DNA of 23,037 nucleotides, taken from the IMG/VR virus record IMGVR_UViG_3300034198_004571, positions 1 through 23,037 of that record. One strand, given 5' to 3'. Positions 21,040-23,037 of this stretch are shown one piece after another. A model generated the notes under the pieces. It searched no databases. It saw only the letters and a list, made by a program, of their open reading frames with translations, and had not been told where the DNA came from. The stretch comes from a virus. Position numbers and translations under genes: made by a program. Position 1 is the first letter of the stretch; every line of letters begins with the position of its first letter.

Positions 21040-21551
21040 AGTTCGAGCGGACCATCCTGAGCGTGGCCCGCGAAATCCACTTCAAGGTGCCGCAAGCCCT
21101 CGTCGATGACCTTGCCCAAGAGGGGCGCATCGCCGTGTGGTTGAAGCGTGACCATCTGGCAGAACTCGACGAAGAACATGCTCGACGCATGGCCGCGCAA
21201 TCCGCTCGCTGGGCCATGCTCGACTACATCCGCAAGATGTGGCCGCAGCGCGGGCTGGCGGGCAATCTCATGGCTGGATCAGTCGATGACTCCGAAGACT
21301 ACGTATTCGACAGGGGCGGCCCCGACGCCACTACCTCCGCCGTCTACTGTGCCGAGTTGATCCAGCGCATCGCCGATGGCATTCCTGCTTCGTGCCGCAT
21401 GTCCGAGGGCCGCCGCAACCGTGCCGCCATCTTTGCGCTGCTGTTGGAAGAGCACGAAGGCATAAGCATTTCTGAGCAGTTGAGCCTGAGCCCCGAAACG
21501 GTCAGCCTGCACAAGACCGCCATTTCCAAGATCGCCGCCCAATACATCTAG
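21036..21551 (+). CDS. Sigma-70-like (FliA-type) transcription factor, 171 aa
   Basis: The start is ATG 21036 in an ATGA overlap with the lipoprotein stop; an earlier in-frame ATG at 20985 lies inside that gene. Residues 23-40 (VDDLAQEGRIAVWLKRDH) match sigma-70 region 2.1-2.2 ('eDLvQEGriaLw'), and 57-70 (ARWAMLDYIRKMWP) match the FliA-type 'R.RGAMLDylRk' helix of region 2.3-2.4. Residues 125-168 (GRRNRAAIFALLLEEHEGIS, ISEQLSLSPETVSLHKTAIS) look like the region 4 helix-turn-helix. The protein is short for a complete sigma factor, so region 3 is missing. It could redirect host RNA polymerase to phage late promoters. The call is based on motifs, not on alignment. Confidence 0.75.
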   Translation: MKFERTILSVAREIHFKVPQALVDDLAQEGRIAVWLKRDHLAELDEEHARRMAAQSARWAMLDYIRKMWPQRGLAGNLMAGSVDDSEDYVFDRGGPDATTSAVYCAELIQRIADGIPASCRMSEGRRNRAAIFALLLEEHEGISISEQLSLSPETVSLHKTAISKIAAQYI

Positions 21552-21559
21552 GAGCCTTC

Positions 21560-21760
21560 ATGCAAGACACACCAGATTCGTGCGAACAATGTGCTTATTG
21601 GAAAGAGTTGACCGAGGCATCGGACAAGGTGCGATCCGGCATCTGCCGACGCTATCCAGCACAGATGATGTGCGACTCCGACGGCGATCCGATGTGCGCT
21701 CAACCGATTGCGGAAAGCGACGATTGGTGCGGTGAGTTTGCGCAGGTATTGCAGTCGTGA
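21560..21760 (+). CDS. Small six-Cys protein, possible zinc/metal-binding, 66 aa
   Basis: ATG 21560 has AGGAG at 21550-21554, five bases upstream. Cys residues lie at 8, 11, 29, 38, 46 and 57, in the pattern C-x2-C-x-x-W, G-x-C-R-R-Y-P and D-W-C-G-E-F. Small proteins with CxxC...GxCRRxP...WCGEF recur in phages and are thought to bind a metal ion. Function is unknown. It is encoded between the sigma-like factor and a metallophosphoesterase and its stop overlaps the next GTG start. It could act as a partner of either or be an independent host-interfering protein; both ideas are inference. Confidence 0.75.
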   Translation: MQDTPDSCEQCAYWKELTEASDKVRSGICRRYPAQMMCDSDGDPMCAQPIAESDDWCGEFAQVLQS

Positions 21761-22935
21761 AGGCAACCCTTCAGATTGATGAGCGTCTGAAGGATTTTGG
21801 AACCAAAACTCAGAACGCCTACATTGATGCGGTAAACGCCAACGGTAGTCTGCGTGCCGCCGCTCGGGCGATGGGCGTGAATATGTCGGTGATCCACCGT
21901 TGTATCGGTGTGGTGACGCGCAACGCAGCCGCCAGAGGCTACGCGCCGCAGCAAGACATGACGCACGTTGTGCCGGATGGGTTCAAGGTGCGCGGGGTTT
22001 CGACCTACTACGGAAAGGACGGGAAGCCAGCGGGGCAGTGGGTGAAGTCGCGGGAGGATGCGGACCGGCGCGAGGAACTGGTGCGCGAGGCCATACGGGT
22101 GCTGGCCGAGGAAGTCAAAGGGCTCGCACCCATCGTTGAGCCTCCTGCGCGGGTCAATGCTGACCTGTTGTGTGTCTATCCATTAGGCGACCCGCATGTC
22201 GGCATGTACGCCTGGGCCAAAGAAGCAGGTGACGACTTTGACCTGGCAATCGCTCGTCGACTTACGCTTGGCGCATTTGATCGGCTGGTGAGCGCAGCAC
22301 CGGCAGCGCACACGGCCCTGGTTCTGCCTCTCGGCGACATATTCCACATCGACAATCAAAACAACGTGACGCCTGGGCATGGGCACCAGCTCGATGCCGA
22401 TGGCCGATTCACCAAGGTGCTGCAAGTCGGGATCGAGATGTACCGACATGCCATCCTGCGGTGCCTTGAGAAGCATGAGCATGTCGTCGTGCGATTCGTC
22501 TCCGGCAATCACGACCCTCATTCGGTGTGGGCGTTGGCTTTCACCATCGCGGCATTTTTTGCGGACTCGCCACGGGTCACGGTTGACCTTGCGCCATCGA
22601 AGCACTGGTTCTACCGATTCGGTCAAGTGCTGATCGGTGCCACGCACGGCGATACGGTCAAGCCCGAGGAATTGCTTGGCGTCATGGTTGCCGACCGTCC
22701 CGAGGATTGGGGCGCGACCAAGCATCGGTATTGGTACACCGGCCACATCCACCACCAGACGGTGCGCGAGTTGGCTGGTGGGCTCATCGCGGAGTCATTC
22801 CGCACACTGGCGGCGCGGGATGCGTATGCGTCAGGCAAGGGCTACAGGGCGGGCCGCGACATGCGGCTCATCGTTCACGACCGGCAGCACGGTGAGATTG
22901 AACGGCATCGGTGTGATGTGGGGATGCTGGCCTGA
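21757..22935 (+). CDS. Metallophosphoesterase with N-terminal HTH, 392 aa
   Basis: The start is GTG 21757, overlapping the previous stop (GTGA). Residues 20-52 (YIDAVNANGSLRAAARAMGV, SVIHRCIGVV) look like a helix-turn-helix. The rest is a calcineurin-like metallophosphoesterase with its full metal-site series: GDPHVG (144-149), GDIFH (193-197), GNHD (250-253), HGD (297-299) and GHIHH (329-333). Such enzymes hydrolyse phosphodiesters or phosphomonoesters with two metal ions. The linkage to a DNA-binding-like N-terminus recurs in phages and suggests a nucleic-acid substrate. Length and motif spacing look intact. The substrate cannot be told from sequence. Confidence 0.85.
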   Translation: MKATLQIDERLKDFGTKTQNAYIDAVNANGSLRAAARAMGVNMSVIHRCIGVVTRNAAARGYAPQQDMTHVVPDGFKVRGVSTYYGKDGKPAGQWVKSREDADRREELVREAIRVLAEEVKGLAPIVEPPARVNADLLCVYPLGDPHVGMYAWAKEAGDDFDLAIARRLTLGAFDRLVSAAPAAHTALVLPLGDIFHIDNQNNVTPGHGHQLDADGRFTKVLQVGIEMYRHAILRCLEKHEHVVVRFVSGNHDPHSVWALAFTIAAFFADSPRVTVDLAPSKHWFYRFGQVLIGATHGDTVKPEELLGVMVADRPEDWGATKHRYWYTGHIHHQTVRELAGGLIAESFRTLAARDAYASGKGYRAGRDMRLIVHDRQHGEIERHRCDVGMLA

Positions 22936-22948
22936 TTCACAGGGCACA

Positions 22949-23037
22949 ATGACCACTCCCCGCTTGGCCTCCCGCACCAATCCCGCACGGGCAGCACTCT
23001 GTCGAGGTGAATCGGATTCCGACCCGAGGCACCACGA
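22949..23037 (+). CDS. Possible start of a further gene, cut by window end
   Basis: ATG 22949 opens a frame that stays open to the last base (29 codons), reading TTPRLASRTNPARAALCRGE and onward. AGGG lies about five bases upstream. The stretch is too short to judge, and the composition does not mark it as clearly coding. It may equally be an untranslated end. No tRNA or terminator was recognised here. Confidence 0.2.
   Translation, partial: MTTPRLASRTNPARAALCRGESDSDPRHH

Noticed and set aside
22960-23037. Possible tRNA 3' end (sequence ending ...GGCACCA)
   Set aside because: No T-arm loop of the TTCGANTC type, no D-arm and no matching acceptor strand could be built.

Overview
The window looks like part of the genome of a short-tailed tailed phage (podovirus), either free or as a prophage. 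It carries a portal, scaffold, major capsid protein, cement-type protein, a P22/SU10-style adaptor and tail nozzle, ejection proteins, a tailspike, lysis genes and a few late regulatory or unknown genes. Base composition is high in GC, and start-stop overlaps (ATGA, GTGA, TAATG, TGATG) are very common. With the protein families seen, this suggests a proteobacterial host, probably a betaproteobacterium (Burkholderiales-like). That host call is inference. All well-supported genes are on the + strand. The terminase, replication genes, integrase and tRNAs are not in the window, and the portal gene is cut by the left edge. No gene-free stretch exceeds 300 bases; the longest gap (17325-17499) holds a possible small minus-strand gene and a terminator.

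Layout. (1) 2-1912: C-terminal part of the portal protein, with a very long Gln-rich coiled coil. (2) 1922-6178: a block of seven small or medium genes between portal and scaffold. Several look like fibre or decoration modules: a phage fibre-type beta domain, a Gly-rich adhesin-like protein, and a protein made of 13 tandem ~20-residue repeats. The block ends in a strong terminator. (3) 6238-9019: scaffold, major capsid protein and cement-like protein, again ending in a terminator. (4) 9122-13374: a coiled-coil protein, head-tail adaptor, tail nozzle, a GNAT-fold protein with a TTG start, and a Gln-rich protein with a C-terminal S74 chaperone domain. (5) 13374-17324: two large probable internal virion/ejection proteins. 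(6) 17321-17449: a possible small membrane protein on the opposite strand, then a terminator. (7) 17500-19479: tailspike with a pectate-lyase-type beta-helix, clearly lower in GC than its surroundings. (8) 19485-21039: lysis cassette with two small membrane proteins, an M15 peptidase endolysin, a 3TM-type holin and a small lipoprotein. (9) 21036-22935: a sigma-70-like factor, a small Cys-rich protein and a metallophosphoesterase with an N-terminal HTH. The last 100 bases hold at most the start of one more gene.

How it works together: scaffold, capsid and cement proteins would build the head on the portal. Adaptor and nozzle form the short tail, and the tailspike, possibly with the fibre-like proteins of block 2, binds the host. 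The large ejection proteins leave with the DNA. The lysis cassette breaks the cell envelope. The sigma-like protein lies directly downstream of lysis and could direct late transcription, but no matching promoter motif was found here. Assignments rest on reading the sequence and on recalled family features; no database search was run.
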